Below, in pieces: positions 40,634 through 50,170 of a stretch of 64,000 nucleotides of DNA. The position numbers and the translations under genes are program-made. The notes beneath the pieces were generated by a model that had not been told where the DNA came from, searched no databases, and saw only the letters and a program-made list of their open reading frames with translations. The DNA is from Herbidospora cretacea (GTDB taxonomy: Bacteria; Actinomycetota; Actinomycetes; Streptosporangiales; Streptosporangiaceae): NCBI RefSeq assembly GCF_001570605.1, contig NZ_BBXG01000007.1:304042-368041 (forward strand), written 5' to 3'. Every line of letters starts with the position of its first letter. Position 1 is the first letter of the stretch.

Positions 40634-42185
40634 ACTGGCGGGCCGCCGAGATCGCGCCCGAGGTGGTCATGACGAACGTCCGCATCGAGTCGGCGAACTT
40701 CGACAGGTCCCATTCGGCCGGGCCGTGGTACCAGTACAGGTTGTCGCCCTCGGTCGTGACCGTCGAGACCACCCGGGCCCACCGGTCGACGCTGTCGAAG
40801 ATCACGGCGTAGGGCAGGTAGCGGGAGAACAGTTCGATCCGCTGCGCCTCCGGCACGCCGTTGACGTCGCCGGAGATGAGGAACTGGCGGAAGCCCAGCG
40901 TGTGGGCGAGCGCCCCGGCGCCCTTGGCGGTCTTGGCCGGCATGAACTGGCCGCCGACCGTCAGCGCCGCCCCGGCGATGATCACCGCCAGGCCGACCAG
41001 GCCGTAGGTGGTCGTCCAGGCCAGCACCACCGTCCCGGCCAGACCCGCCAGGGTGAGCAGGACGCCCAGGATCGTCCAGCGGGATCTGACCGAGTCGGGG
41101 CGGCGGGCGAACCAGCCCTGCTTGACGACGTCGCGGTAGAGGGCGTCGCGGACCCTCGCCAGGCCGGCCGAGAAGCCGCCGTGCAGCTGGGAGAGCAGGA
41201 TGTCGTCCCGGATGTCGAACATCGCGTCGTAGAGGGCGCGTTCGTAGGGGAGCAGCGCCTGGACCGGGGCATTGGGCATCTTCACCAGCAGCCAGTCGGG
41301 GGCGTCGTAGGCGCCGCGCGGCTGTTCGTCGATGCGCAGGTAGCCGCGGACTGCCAGGTCGACGATGGTGGCGGTGACGTCGATGACGTCGGCCTGTTCG
41401 TCGATCAGGGTGCCGATCTGGCCGGGGCGCACCCCGTCGGGCGGGGCGAACCGGCCGTCCTGGAGAGGGGCGTACAGGCCCGATTCCGACTCGACCACCC
41501 GGGCGTCCCGGCCTCGGGTCCGGTAGAGGGCGTAGAGGCCGCCGAGCAGCAGGACCAGCAGGGCGATCAGCGAGCCGCCGGTCCACATGTCGACGGTGAA
41601 GGCGGTGGCCAGGTCGAAGCGGCGCTCCAGGATCGGCTGGGCGCCGGTCGACCCGGCGGGGTAGGCCACGACGACGGTGAGCTGCTCGCCGTCGGCCAGG
41701 CCGGTCTGCTCGAAGGTGGCGTTCTCGGCCGACTCGTCCATGCTCGCGGCGGTGCAGCCGGTGGCGGAGGTGGCCGGTCCGGCGAAGCAGGAGAGGCTCT
41801 GGATCTGGCCGGGGCCACGTACCGTGACCTTGACCGCGTCGAGCGGGCCGTCGGCCGCGAACCAGCGCAGTTCCTCGGTGCCGTCGGGCATCGGGGTGAC
41901 CGCGCCGGAGACGTCGTACTCGACGGTCCCGGAGGCGCTCAGGGTGTCGCCGTCGAGGGTCCCGCCCTTGACGTTCGTGATCCGGAACACCCGGTCGGAG
42001 CCGTCGTCGAACCGGGTTCGGGTGATCAGGGCACGGCTCCGCGCCCCGGCCTTCTCGACGACGTGCAGCACCCCGTCGGGCCGCAGCTGGAGGGTCACCT
42101 CACCGGTCTCGGCAGCCCGTGCGGGAGTGGCGAGCAGGACGGTCGATAAGAGGGCCAGCCCCACCAGGCGTGCCAGACATGTCAT
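40620..42185 (-). CDS. DUF2207 membrane protein
   Basis: A 521-residue protein with a signal peptide ([20 protein letters not shown]), an outside beta domain up to about residue 200, a membrane helix ([17 protein letters not shown]), a cytoplasmic winged-helix-like region ([27 protein letters not shown]), and two more helices ([36 protein letters not shown]). This is the standard DUF2207 layout. Function unknown; common in actinobacteria. Confidence 0.9.
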   Translation of the reverse strand: MTCLARLVGLALLSTVLLATPARAAETGEVTLQLRPDGVLHVVEKAGARSRALITRTRFDDGSDRVFRITNVKGGTLDGDTLSASGTVEYDVSGAVTPMPDGTEELRWFAADGPLDAVKVTVRGPGQIQSLSCFAGPATSATGCTAASMDESAENATFEQTGLADGEQLTVVVAYPAGSTGAQPILERRFDLATAFTVDMWTGGSLIALLVLLLGGLYALYRTRGRDARVVESESGLYAPLQDGRFAPPDGVRPGQIGTLIDEQADVIDVTATIVDLAVRGYLRIDEQPRGAYDAPDWLLVKMPNAPVQALLPYERALYDAMFDIRDDILLSQLHGGFSAGLARVRDALYRDVVKQGWFARRPDSVRSRWTILGVLLTLAGLAGTVVLAWTTTYGLVGLAVIIAGAALTVGGQFMPAKTAKGAGALAHTLGFRQFLISGDVNGVPEAQRIELFSRYLPYAVIFDSVDRWARVVSTVTTEGDNLYWYHGPAEWDLSKFADSMRTFVMTTSGAISAARQFRSF

Positions 42186-42211
42186 GACCCGTCACGATAG
42201 TGGCATCCGAG

Positions 42212-42217
42212 TACGCT
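42212..42217 (+). promoter_or_regulatory. -10 box for corA
   Basis: TACGCT six bases before the GTG at 42224, which supports that start over the upstream GTG at 42200. Confidence 0.4.
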
Positions 42218-42223
42218 GAGCCG

Positions 42224-43195
42224 GTGGCACGCACCAGGCTTTACCGCAACGGAAAGCTCGAGTCCGAGGGCTTCCCGATCGCCGACGTCTCCGACCACCT
42301 GGACGAGCCCGACGCGGTGGTCTGGTTCGACCTGTGCACGCCGACGCGCGCCGACCTCGACGCGATCAGCGAGGAATTGGGCCTCCACCCGCTGGCCATC
42401 GAAGACGCCCTCCACCCGAGCCAGCGCCCCAAGCTCGACATCTACGACAGCCACATGTTCCTGAACGTCTACGCCACCCACTTCGACGCGGACACCGGCC
42501 GCCTGGAGTCGGTCGAGGCGTCGGCGTTCGTCACCGAACGGGCCCTGGTCACCGTCCGGACCAGCGAGGCGTTCTCGATCGACCAGGTCCAGCGCCGCTG
42601 GGACTCCGGCGGCGCCCTGGCCGAACACGGGGTGGCGTTCCTGCTCCACGGCCTGCTCGACTACGTCGTCGACACCCACTTCGAGGTCGTCGAGGCCATG
42701 GACGACCAGATCGAGAAGCTGGAGGAGGACCTGTTCGACGACACCCTGCCGGGCCCGGCCGACCAGCGGCAGACCTTCGAGCTGCGCAAGAGCCTGGTCG
42801 GCCTGCGGCGGGTGGTCGCCCCGATGAGGGAGCTGGTCAACACCCTGTTCCGCCGCAACGAGGTCATCCGCGACAGCAGCCTGGCGCCCTACTTCCAGGA
42901 CGTCTACGACCACACCGTCCGCGCCGCCGAGTGGACCGACTCCCTGCGCGACCTGCTCGGCAACATCCGCGAAGCGCACATGACCATGGCCAACAACAAG
43001 ATGAACCTGACCATGAAGCAGGTGACGAGCTGGGCCGCGATCATCGCCGTGCCCACCATGATCACCGGCTTCTACGGCCAGAACGTGCCCTATCCGGGCT
43101 CGGGGCAGCCGTGGGGGTTCTGGACGTCGACGGCCCTGTGGGTGGTCGCCGCCGCCGTCCTCTACACCCAGTTCAAGAAGCGCGACTGGCTGTGA
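42224..43195 (+). CDS. corA: CorA family divalent cation transporter
   Basis: About 323 residues. The large N-terminal cytoplasmic funnel (VWFDLCTPTRADLDAISEELGLHPLAIEDALH) is followed by a long helix region and two C-terminal membrane helices. The selectivity loop reads GFYGQNVPYPG in place of the classic YGMNF, as is usual in actinobacterial CorA. It carries Mg2+, Co2+ or Ni2+ inward. An in-frame GTG at 42200 would add 8 residues; 42224 fits a leaderless start better. Confidence 0.93.
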   Translation: MARTRLYRNGKLESEGFPIADVSDHLDEPDAVVWFDLCTPTRADLDAISEELGLHPLAIEDALHPSQRPKLDIYDSHMFLNVYATHFDADTGRLESVEASAFVTERALVTVRTSEAFSIDQVQRRWDSGGALAEHGVAFLLHGLLDYVVDTHFEVVEAMDDQIEKLEEDLFDDTLPGPADQRQTFELRKSLVGLRRVVAPMRELVNTLFRRNEVIRDSSLAPYFQDVYDHTVRAAEWTDSLRDLLGNIREAHMTMANNKMNLTMKQVTSWAAIIAVPTMITGFYGQNVPYPGSGQPWGFWTSTALWVVAAAVLYTQFKKRDWL

Positions 43196-43199
43196 ATTC

Positions 43200-43538
43200 C
43201 TACCAGGGCCCGTAGGGGCCCTGGTTGCCGCCGCTGCCGCCCTTGTACTCGTTGACGGCCGGCTTCACGTCGGCCAGGTAGATGCCGGAGGCGATCACCG
43301 AGGCGATGGTGAAGATGTTCAGCATGTTCAGCCCGATGCCCATGTAGCCGGCGGCGGAGGCGAGCGTGAAGATCGTCGCGAGGCCGGTGAAGAGCATCCA
43401 GAGGTTCTTGTTGAGCTTGCCCGCGGACTGGAAGGCCCGAGCGGGGGTGCGGACCGCGTGGATCAGGGCCCACACCGACATCCCGAAAGCGGCGATGGCG
43501 AGGCCCAGGAAAATGAGATCCAGTACGCCGTAGAGCAT
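43200..43538 (-). CDS. DUF2516 membrane protein
   Basis: A 112-residue protein with three hydrophobic stretches: LDLIFLGLAIAAFGMSVWALI, LWMLFTGLATIFTLASAAGY and LNIFTIASVIASGIYLADV, plus VKPAVNEYKGG before a Gly-rich tail. This is the DUF2516 pattern, whose genes usually follow an HbhA-like gene and an HTH gene, as here. Function unknown. It is convergent with corA, with 4 bp between stops. Confidence 0.88.
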   Translation of the reverse strand: MLYGVLDLIFLGLAIAAFGMSVWALIHAVRTPARAFQSAGKLNKNLWMLFTGLATIFTLASAAGYMGIGLNMLNIFTIASVIASGIYLADVKPAVNEYKGGSGGNQGPYGPW

Positions 43539-43663
43539 CTCGTCACTCCCGCGAGGTCAAGGTCGGAATGTCCACCAGCCTAGTGTCTGGTTTCCATGGT
43601 GTGCAGGGCGAGAAAACCGTGGCCCCGGCGGGTTTCTTCCCACCGGGGCCGTGAACTGCGGTT

Positions 43664-44059
43664 CTACGCCTTCGTCGAGTTCGACGAGGTCGAACGGCGG
43701 GCGGCCGGGCGCTTGACCGGGGTCGTCGCCTTGGCGGCGGTGGCCGGCTCGGCGGCCTCGGAGACCTCGGTCAGTTCGAGCGCGGCCTCGCCGGTGGCCT
43801 GGCTGACGACCTGGCGGCCCCGCTTGGCGAGGTCGTCGTAGATGGTGTTCAGCCGCTCGGCGACGGTGTTGGCGACGTTCTCGGCCTTGCCCTGCACGCG
43901 GCCGGCGTAGGCGTAGGCCTCTTCCCGGCGGACCTGCTGGAGCTGGTTGACGCGGACGGGGATCTCACGCAGCTTCTCCACCGCGTAGTCGCCGACGCCG
44001 GTCAGGGCGTAGAACGGCTTGGACTCAGTGAGCTTCTTGACCTCGGTGGCGAGGGTCAT
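43664..44059 (-). CDS. HbhA-like helical protein with basic tail
   Basis: A 131-residue protein: an amphipathic helical region (VKKLTESKPFYALTGVGDYAVEKLREIPVRVNQLQ, ENVANTVAERLNTIYDDLAKRGRQVVSQ) and an Ala/Lys/Arg/Thr-rich C-terminal tail. The order HTH gene - this gene - DUF2516 matches the mycobacterial heparin-binding hemagglutinin locus as I recall it. In non-pathogens the protein may bind membranes or lipid inclusions. Start overlaps the HTH stop by ATGA. Confidence 0.7.
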   Translation of the reverse strand: MTLATEVKKLTESKPFYALTGVGDYAVEKLREIPVRVNQLQQVRREEAYAYAGRVQGKAENVANTVAERLNTIYDDLAKRGRQVVSQATGEAALELTEVSEAAEPATAAKATTPVKRPAARRSTSSNSTKA

Positions 44060-44496
44060 GGCAGGTTGTACCCTTCTGAAGTGGCGTGACCGTTTAGTGA
44101 AGCCGCGTCCAGGGGCTCAGCCGGTTGCGTCGGCTGGGCTCCTTCGCTCTCCGCGGCCTGGTTCTCCTTGCGGAACGACTCGTAGATGTCGACCAGTACC
44201 TGGCGCTGCCGTCCGGTGATCGTGACGTCGGCGCGGATGGCCGCCAGCACGTCGCTCTCCGGCTGGCGCTCGTCGATCAGTCCGGCCTGCACATAGAGCG
44301 CCTGGGACGAGATGCGCAGCCCTTTGGCGATCTGGTTGAGGATCTCCGCACTCGGCTTGCGCACGCCCCGTTCGACCTGGCTCAGGTAAGGAAAGGACAC
44401 CCCCGCCTGGGCCGCGAGCTGACGAAGAGAGATCTTCGCCTGAGTTCGCTGCTCCCGGATGTATTCACCGATCGAGCCGACCTTCGGGAGTTCCAT
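44056..44496 (-). CDS. XRE-family HTH regulator
   Basis: A 146-residue protein with a classic helix-turn-helix: IGEYIREQRTQAKISLRQLAAQAGVSFPYLSQVERGVRKPSAEILNQIAKGLRIS, then a charged helical tail and a Pro/Ala-rich end. Start MELPKV at 44496 is chosen; an in-frame ATG at 44532 adds 12 residues. It overlaps the HbhA-like gene by 4 bp and probably controls that operon. Confidence 0.9.
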   Translation of the reverse strand: MELPKVGSIGEYIREQRTQAKISLRQLAAQAGVSFPYLSQVERGVRKPSAEILNQIAKGLRISSQALYVQAGLIDERQPESDVLAAIRADVTITGRQRQVLVDIYESFRKENQAAESEGAQPTQPAEPLDAASLNGHATSEGYNLP

Positions 44497-44556
44497 GTGT
44501 TCCAGCTTGCCAGGTCTTGTATGCATTTGCAAACGCTCTGGTTAACGGGAGCTAAC

Positions 44557-45456
44557 TCACTGGGGCAAGAACCACAAAAGGGGCGCTGACGCGGTCAGCA
44601 GCGCGGCCCCCGCGACGATGCCGTAACGGTAGCGCCTGCGCATGGCGGGACCCGGCTTGACCAGCCGGTTCACCCGGGCCATCACGTTGTCGGCGCCCAT
44701 GCCGAGCGCTCCGTGGGGCGTCGCGTAGGCGCCGGCCGTGCCGAACCGCAGCAGCGCGGTGGCCAGCCGCTTGGGCGGCACCCGCAGTCGTGCGTGGTCG
44801 TCGGCGGCCATCTCGACCAGCAGCGCGACCGACGCGTGGGCGTCGCGGACCACCTTCGACCAGGGCAGCACCCAGCGCAGCGCGGCGAACGGCAGGAGCA
44901 CCAGGTCGTGGCGCTCGCGCGCGTGGGCGTCTTCGTGGGCCAGCACCGCCGCGAGCTCGTCGCGGGAGAGCAGGCTCAGCGTGCCCTCGCTGATGACGAC
45001 CTGCGATTTCAGCCCCGGCACGCAGTAGGCCGCCGCCCCGGGATGGTCGACGACCCGCACGCCCGGGACCGCCGGTTCGTCGCGGGCCACCAGCGACAGC
45101 AGCAGGCGGTGGCGGCGGCGGGCCTGGGTGGTCTGGGCCATGGCCACCACGACCACGGCCATCAGCACGGTCAGCAGCGCCAGCCCGGCGGCCAGCGCGC
45201 CCACCCGCTGGAGCCCCGAGGGCTCGCGCCAGTGGGTGACCAGATAGACCAGCCCGTGGATCACCCCGCGCCCCCACGGTTCGAGGGCGTAGGCCAGCAG
45301 CGCGCCGACCGAGGCCAGCCCCCAGGTCAGGCCGAGGGCCTGCCACAGGGCGATCGCGGCCCTCGGCGCCCGCCAGGTCCAGCGGACCGATGTGAGTCGC
45401 CACGCGGCGAGCGCGGAGACGGCGGCGAGCGCGGCGAGCGCGACGGCCGCGATCAC
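44557..45456 (-). CDS. M56 (BlaR1-like) membrane metallopeptidase
   Basis: A 299-residue protein with three or four N-terminal membrane helices, the zinc-protease motif AHEDAHARERHD (HExxH at 174-178), a downstream EMAADDHA with the third ligand, and a last helix near the C-terminus. No penicillin-binding sensor domain is attached, so it is the short form. Its start overlaps the BlaI gene (ATGA); it probably cleaves or triggers inactivation of that repressor. Confidence 0.92.
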   Translation of the reverse strand: MIAAVALAALAAVSALAAWRLTSVRWTWRAPRAAIALWQALGLTWGLASVGALLAYALEPWGRGVIHGLVYLVTHWREPSGLQRVGALAAGLALLTVLMAVVVVAMAQTTQARRRHRLLLSLVARDEPAVPGVRVVDHPGAAAYCVPGLKSQVVISEGTLSLLSRDELAAVLAHEDAHARERHDLVLLPFAALRWVLPWSKVVRDAHASVALLVEMAADDHARLRVPPKRLATALLRFGTAGAYATPHGALGMGADNVMARVNRLVKPGPAMRRRYRYGIVAGAALLTASAPLLWFLPQ

Positions 45457-45809
45457 TCCTCCTCCAGCTCCGTGAGAGCTTTGCGCAGCACCTCAGCCTC
45501 AGTGCCGGAGACGGCCTGGGCGAACCTGGTGAGCGCGGCGGAACGGTCTCCCGTCATGTCGAGGGCCTCCAGCATCAGCTCGGCGATGTAGGCGTCACGG
45601 CTCGCGGCCGGTTCGTAACGCCAGGCACGGCCGTCGCGGACGCGCGTCAGGAAGCCCTTCCGGGTCAACCGGTCGAGCACCGTCATGACGGTCGTCGGCG
45701 CCAGATCGCGATCGGCGATCAGCCGCCCGACCTCGCGGGCGGTCAACGGACCGCGCTCCGCCCAGAGAACGTCCATGATGCTGCGCTCAAGCTCGCCAAG
45801 ACCCTTCAC
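45453..45809 (-). CDS. BlaI/MecI/CopY family repressor
   Basis: A 118-residue winged-helix repressor: GELERSIMDVLWAERGPLTAREVGRLI, APTTVMTVLDRLTRKGFLTRVRDGRAWRYEP, then a dimerisation helix region. GTG start. Forms an operon with the M56 peptidase gene downstream. A CGTAGTACTACG palindrome 20 bp upstream is the likely operator, so the pair should be self-regulated. Confidence 0.93.
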   Translation of the reverse strand: MKGLGELERSIMDVLWAERGPLTAREVGRLIADRDLAPTTVMTVLDRLTRKGFLTRVRDGRAWRYEPAASRDAYIAELMLEALDMTGDRSAALTRFAQAVSGTEAEVLRKALTELEEE

Positions 45810-45827
45810 GACATTCAGCCTACCCGG

Positions 45828-45839
45828 CGTAGTACTACG
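45828..45839. promoter_or_regulatory. Putative BlaI operator
   Basis: Perfect 12-bp palindrome CGTAGTACTACG with a further CGTAG half-site at 45844-45848. TACTAC half-sites are characteristic of BlaI-type repressors. Confidence 0.6.
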
Positions 45840-45865
45840 TCCCGTAGAGGGAGGGAGGGTTCAGC

Positions 45866-46648
45866 TCAGCTTACAAGCGCCGACCAGGGCAGGGACAGCT
45901 CTCCGAGCCGCCATCGGGCCGTTCCCCCGTAGGGCGCGGAGGTGTAGAGGGGCCAGGTCTCCGCAAGCTTTACCGCCGACACGATCCAGCGCTGCCGCGC
46001 CCCGTATGCCCCGAAGGGGGCGGAGACGGCCCAGGCGCGGTCCCAGTCGGTGAGGAAGGCGTGCACCCGCTCGCCCGGAACGTTGCGGTGGATAAGCGTC
46101 TTGGGCAGCCGTTCGGCCAGGTCGGAGGGCCTGTCGATGCCGCCGAACCGGGCCGCGAAGGTCAGAGTGCGGGGTCCCGAGCGGTCGAGGCCCACCCAGA
46201 CGGCCCGGTGGCCGATCTCGGAGCACGTGCCCTCGACGATCACCCCGCCGGGCTGCAGCCGGGAGGCCATCAGCTCCCAGAACTGCCACGCGTCCGCCTC
46301 GGGATACTGCCGCAGCACGTTGAAGGCCCGGATCACCAGCGGAGAGCGTCCCGGGATCTCGAACCCGCCCCGCCGGAACTCCAGGCCCGGTCTCGTGTAC
46401 GCCGCCGCCGCCGCGACCCGCTCGGGGTCGATCTCGACGCCCACGACCTCCAGGTCGCGCCGGACCGCGCGGAGCCGGGCGAACAGCTCCAGCGTGGTGA
46501 CGGGGGAGGCGCCGTACCCGAGGTCGACCACCAGCGGGTCGGCCGCCGACCGTAGCAGCCCCCCGTGGACGGCGGCCAGCCACCGGTCGGCCCGCCGGAG
46601 CCGGTTGTGGCCCGTGGTGCCCCTCGTGATGGCCCCGACCGGTCTCAC
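45866..46648 (-). CDS. Class I SAM-dependent methyltransferase
   Basis: A 260-residue protein. The SAM site is VVDLGYGASPVTTLELFARL with VVGVEIDPERVAAAA as the second motif. LVIRAFNVLRQYPEADAWQFWELMASRLQPGGVIVEGTCSE covers motif IV and post-motif. The substrate is unknown. Starts at GTG overlapping the upstream SDR stop (GTGA), so the two form an operon. Confidence 0.85.
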   Translation of the reverse strand: MRPVGAITRGTTGHNRLRRADRWLAAVHGGLLRSAADPLVVDLGYGASPVTTLELFARLRAVRRDLEVVGVEIDPERVAAAAAYTRPGLEFRRGGFEIPGRSPLVIRAFNVLRQYPEADAWQFWELMASRLQPGGVIVEGTCSEIGHRAVWVGLDRSGPRTLTFAARFGGIDRPSDLAERLPKTLIHRNVPGERVHAFLTDWDRAWAVSAPFGAYGARQRWIVSAVKLAETWPLYTSAPYGGTARWRLGELSLPWSALVS

Positions 46649-47382
46649 ACGCGGTGGACCTTGTGCTGGGCGGCCTGGGCGCGGGGGCGGATGACCAGGC
46701 GGTCGATGTTGACGTGGGCCGGGCGGGTGACCGCGAAGGCGATCACGTCGGCCACGTCGTCGGCTGTCAGCGGGCCGGGGACGCCTTCGTACACCTTCCT
46801 GGCCTTGTCGGCGTCGCCGCGGAAGCGGTTGAGCGAGAACTCCTCGGTCTCCACCATGCCCGGCGCGACCTCGATGATCCGCACCGGTTCGCCGACGAGC
46901 TCCAGGCGCAACGTCTCGGTCATCGAGGTCTGGCCGTGTTTGGCCGCGCAGTAGCCGCCGCCGCCCTCGTAGGAGACGAGCCCGGCCACCGAGGTCAGCA
47001 TGACCAGCACGCCGTCGCCACTGGCGACCAGCTTGGGCAGCAGCGCCTGGGTCATCCGCAGGGTGCCCAGGACGTTGACCTCGTACATGTCGCGCCAGTC
47101 GTCGAGCAGGCCGTGGGCGACCGGTTCGAGGCCGACCGCGCCGCCCGCGTTGTTGACCAGCACGTCGACCGTGGGGACGGCCTCGTTGAAGGCGTCGACG
47201 GACTCCTGCGAGGTGACGTCGAGGGTCATCGGGACGATCCCCGGGTGTTCGGCGGCGAGTTCGTCGAGCCGCTCGCGGCGGCGGGCTGCCGCCACCACCT
47301 GGAACCCCTCTTTCGCCAGTCTGCGGGCCGTCGCGGCACCGATTCCGCTGCTGGCTCCCGTGACCACCGCTGTTCTCGTCAT
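46645..47382 (-). CDS. Short-chain dehydrogenase/reductase
   Basis: A 245-residue classical SDR: TGASSGIGAATARRL for NAD(P) binding, NNAGGAVGLEPV, and the catalytic Ser-Tyr-Lys set with YCAAKHGQ. The overall sequence (GNPFSLN-like region EEFSLNRFRGDADKARKVYEG and VTRPAHVNIDRLVIRPRAQ) resembles the YdfG/serine 3-dehydrogenase subgroup. Start MTRTAVV at 47382. Divergent from mshA. Confidence 0.92.
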   Translation of the reverse strand: MTRTAVVTGASSGIGAATARRLAKEGFQVVAAARRRERLDELAAEHPGIVPMTLDVTSQESVDAFNEAVPTVDVLVNNAGGAVGLEPVAHGLLDDWRDMYEVNVLGTLRMTQALLPKLVASGDGVLVMLTSVAGLVSYEGGGGYCAAKHGQTSMTETLRLELVGEPVRIIEVAPGMVETEEFSLNRFRGDADKARKVYEGVPGPLTADDVADVIAFAVTRPAHVNIDRLVIRPRAQAAQHKVHRV

Positions 47383-47455
47383 GGCCGCAATCCTAGTGAG
47401 ACCGGGAATCTTGGGCTGAGTGTCATGGTTAGTCGTTGTTTGGAGGTGGTGTGGG

Positions 47456-48721
47456 GTGCGTCGGGTGAACCGGGTCGCGACGATCAGCATGCACACGTCA
47501 CCGCTCGACCAGCCGGGAACCGGCGACGCGGGCGGGATGAACGTCTACATCGTGGAGACGGCCAAACGGCTGGCCGAACTCGGCGTCGAGGTCGAGATCT
47601 TCACCCGGCAGACGGCACGTGACCTGCCTCCGATCGCGGAGCTCGCGCCGGGCGTCACCGTCCGCCACGTCACCGCGGGGCCCTACGAGGAGCTCGACCG
47701 CTCCGACCTGCCGGGCCAGATGTGCGCGTTCCTGTCGGGCGTCCTGCGGACCGAGGCGATCTACGAGCCCGGCCGCTACGACGTCATCCACTCCCACTAC
47801 TGGCTGTCGGGCCAGGTCGGCTGGCTGGCCAAGGAGCGCTGGGGCGTGCCGCTCGTGCACACCATGCACACCATGGCCAAGGTCAAGAACCTGCTGCTGG
47901 CCGAGGGCGACCGCCCCGAGCCGCCCGCCCGGGTCTTCGGCGAGGAACAGGTCGTGGACGTCGCCGACCGGCTCGTCGCCAACACCGCCGCCGAGGCCGA
48001 AGAACTCATCTCCCTGTACGCCGCCCCGCCCGACCGGGTGAGCGTGGTGAACCCGGGGGTCAGCCTCCGGGTGTTCCAGCCCGCCTCCAAGGGCGCCGCC
48101 CGCCACCGGCTGGGCCTTCCGGACGACGCCGCCGTCCTGCTCTTCGTCGGCCGCGTCCAGCCGCTCAAAGCCCCCGACGTGCTGCTCCGGGCGGCGGCGC
48201 GCATGATCGCGGACGACCCCGCATTAAGGGACCGGCTCGTGGTGGCCTGCGTCGGCGGGCCCAGCGGCAACGGGCTGGCCCGTCCGTCGCTGCTCACCGA
48301 CCTCGCCGCCGAGCTGGGCATCGCCGACGTCGTGCGCATCGCGCCCCCGTGCCCCCAGCCCGAGCTCGCCGACTGGTACCGGGCCGCCGACGTCACGGTG
48401 GTGCCGTCGCACAACGAGTCGTTCGGTCTCGTCGCCCTGGAGTCCCAGGCGTGTGGGACGCCGGTGGTGGCGGCGTCGGTGGGCGGGCTGCGCACCGCCG
48501 TGAAGGACGGCGTCTCGGGTCTGCTCGTGGAGGGTCACGACCCCGGCGCCTGGGCGTCCGCGCTGGCCGGGCTGCTCGACCGGCCCGTCTGGCGGGACTT
48601 CCTCGCCCAGGGCGCGATCCGCCACGCCGCCGCGTTCGGCTGGTCGGCCACGGCCGCGCGGCTGGTGGAGGTGTATACCGGAGCCATGAGCCAGCTCCTG
48701 CCCGTGGCAGCCGCCCGATGA
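47456..48721 (+). CDS. mshA: D-inositol-3-phosphate glycosyltransferase
   Basis: A 421-residue GT4 enzyme that starts mycothiol synthesis from UDP-GlcNAc and inositol phosphate. Signatures: [67 protein letters not shown], and [21 protein letters not shown] with the EX7E nucleotide site. The GTG at 47456 has GGAGG nine bases upstream; other in-frame GTGs are near. The YbjN gene follows with a 4-bp overlap. Pathway partner mshD is at 13115. Confidence 0.96.
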   Translation: MRRVNRVATISMHTSPLDQPGTGDAGGMNVYIVETAKRLAELGVEVEIFTRQTARDLPPIAELAPGVTVRHVTAGPYEELDRSDLPGQMCAFLSGVLRTEAIYEPGRYDVIHSHYWLSGQVGWLAKERWGVPLVHTMHTMAKVKNLLLAEGDRPEPPARVFGEEQVVDVADRLVANTAAEAEELISLYAAPPDRVSVVNPGVSLRVFQPASKGAARHRLGLPDDAAVLLFVGRVQPLKAPDVLLRAAARMIADDPALRDRLVVACVGGPSGNGLARPSLLTDLAAELGIADVVRIAPPCPQPELADWYRAADVTVVPSHNESFGLVALESQACGTPVVAASVGGLRTAVKDGVSGLLVEGHDPGAWASALAGLLDRPVWRDFLAQGAIRHAAAFGWSATAARLVEVYTGAMSQLLPVAAAR

Positions 48722-49203
48722 CCGTCGAAGCCGTGATCGAGTCGGCCCTCACGTCGATGGAGCTCACCTACGAGAGCTCCCGGCCCGGCTCCTACCTGGT
48801 CAAACTCCCCGGCACCCACAAGCTCCAGACCATGGTCTGGCTGGTCGTCGACGAGCAGGCGCTCAACATCGAGGCCTTCTTCTGCCGCGGCCCCGACGAG
48901 AACCACCAGGAGTTCTACCGCTGGCTCCTGGCCAAGAACGGGTCGATGTACGGCGTCCACTTCGCCCTCGACCACCGGGGAGACGTCCACCTCGTCGGCC
49001 GGATCCCCCACGACGGGGTCACCGAGGCCGAGGTCGACCGGCTGCTCGGCTGCGTGCTGACCTACGCCGACGAGCTGTTCGACCCGGCTCTGGAGATCGG
49101 CTTCGCCACCTCGATCCGCCGCGAGTGGGAGTGGCGCCTCGAACGGGGCGAGTCGACTGCCAATTTGCAGGCTTTCGCCCGTTTCGCCGACCCGGAGCGT
49201 TAA
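48718..49203 (+). CDS. YbjN domain protein
   Basis: A 161-residue protein with the YbjN fold: [68 protein letters not shown]. These are type III secretion chaperone-like proteins of unknown role, common next to mshA in actinobacteria. It overlaps mshA (ATGA) and precedes gpmA. Confidence 0.88.
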   Translation: MTVEAVIESALTSMELTYESSRPGSYLVKLPGTHKLQTMVWLVVDEQALNIEAFFCRGPDENHQEFYRWLLAKNGSMYGVHFALDHRGDVHLVGRIPHDGVTEAEVDRLLGCVLTYADELFDPALEIGFATSIRREWEWRLERGESTANLQAFARFADPER

Positions 49204-49214
49204 CCGTCCACCAC

Positions 49215-49220
49215 TAAGAT
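49215..49220 (+). promoter_or_regulatory. -10 box for gpmA
   Basis: TAAGAT seven bases before the ATG at 49228, which argues for that Met over the ATG at 49219. Confidence 0.45.
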
Positions 49221-49227
49221 GCCGGTC

Positions 49228-49965
49228 ATGGCGACTTTGGTACTGCTCCGGCACGGCGAGAGCGAATGGAACGTCAAGGGCCTGTTCACGGGCTGGGTCG
49301 ACGTCACCCTCTCCGCCGCCGGTGAGGAGGAGGCCGCGCGCGGCGGCCGGCTGCTGCTTGAGGCGGGCGTCCGCCCCGACGTGGTCCACACGTCCCTGCT
49401 GACCCGCGCGATCCGCACGGCCAACCTCGCGCTGGAGGCGGCCGACCTGCTCTGGCTGCCGGTCCAGCGGTCGTGGCGGCTCAACGAGCGCCACTACGGC
49501 GCCCTGCAGGGCAAGGACAAGGCGCAGACCCGCGCCGAGTTCGGCGACGAGCAGTTCATGCTCTGGCGCCGGTCCTACGACACCCCGCCGCCGCCGATCT
49601 CCGACGACGACGAGTTCTCCCAGTTCGCCGACGCCCGCTACGCGAGCCTCCCGGCCGAGCTCCGGCCGAAGACCGAGTGCCTCAAAGACGTCGTCGACCG
49701 CATGCTCCCCTACTGGTACGACTCGATCGTCCCGCAGCTCGCCGCCGGCCAGACCGTCCTCGTGGTCGCCCACGGCAACTCCCTGCGCGCCCTGGTCAAG
49801 CACCTGGAGGGCATCAGCGACGCCGACATCGCCGGCCTGAACATCCCCACCGGCATCCCCCTGCGCTACGAACTCGACGCCGACTACAAGCCCGTCAGCT
49901 CGGGCTACCTCGACCCCGAGGCAGCCGCCTCCGCCATCCAGGCCGTGGCCAACCAGGGCAAGTAA
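49228..49965 (+). CDS. gpmA: 2,3-bisphosphoglycerate-dependent phosphoglycerate mutase
   Basis: A 245-residue glycolytic enzyme. The phospho-His motif is [10 protein letters not shown] near the N-terminus, with [41 protein letters not shown] and the second His in [17 protein letters not shown]. Full length. An in-frame ATG at 49219 adds three residues. A strong terminator follows at 50100. Confidence 0.96.
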   Translation: MATLVLLRHGESEWNVKGLFTGWVDVTLSAAGEEEAARGGRLLLEAGVRPDVVHTSLLTRAIRTANLALEAADLLWLPVQRSWRLNERHYGALQGKDKAQTRAEFGDEQFMLWRRSYDTPPPPISDDDEFSQFADARYASLPAELRPKTECLKDVVDRMLPYWYDSIVPQLAAGQTVLVVAHGNSLRALVKHLEGISDADIAGLNIPTGIPLRYELDADYKPVSSGYLDPEAAASAIQAVANQGK

Positions 49966-49994
49966 CTCCCGCCCGAGCGCGCCGGCGTCTGGAC

Positions 49995-50085
49995 TGAGGA
50001 GCGCAGGGGAGCGAAGCGACCCGAAGCGACGAGGGAAGACGTCGGCTGAAAGCGCTCGGGCCCGCGTGTGCGAAGCACACGCCAT
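49995..50085. repeat. GAGCG-rich block and GTGTGC hairpin
   Basis: GGAGCGAAGCGACCCGAAGCGACGAG units like those beside tRNA-Gly, then GTGTGC-GAA-GCACAC. It lies between gpmA and its terminator. Confidence 0.5.
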
Positions 50086-50099
50086 TAACCAGGACATGG

Positions 50100-50136
50100 G
50101 AAATCCCCGGCCCCCCGAGGGCCGGGGATTTCGTTT
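50100..50136. terminator. Terminator between gpmA and phoU
   Basis: Stem GAAATCCCCGGCCC / GGGCCGGGGATTTC (50100-50113, 50119-50132) with a short loop, then GTTT. Shared by two convergent genes. Confidence 0.9.
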
Positions 50137-50170
50137 ATGGGGCTGTCCGCGCCTTTCCTGCTCCTGACCC

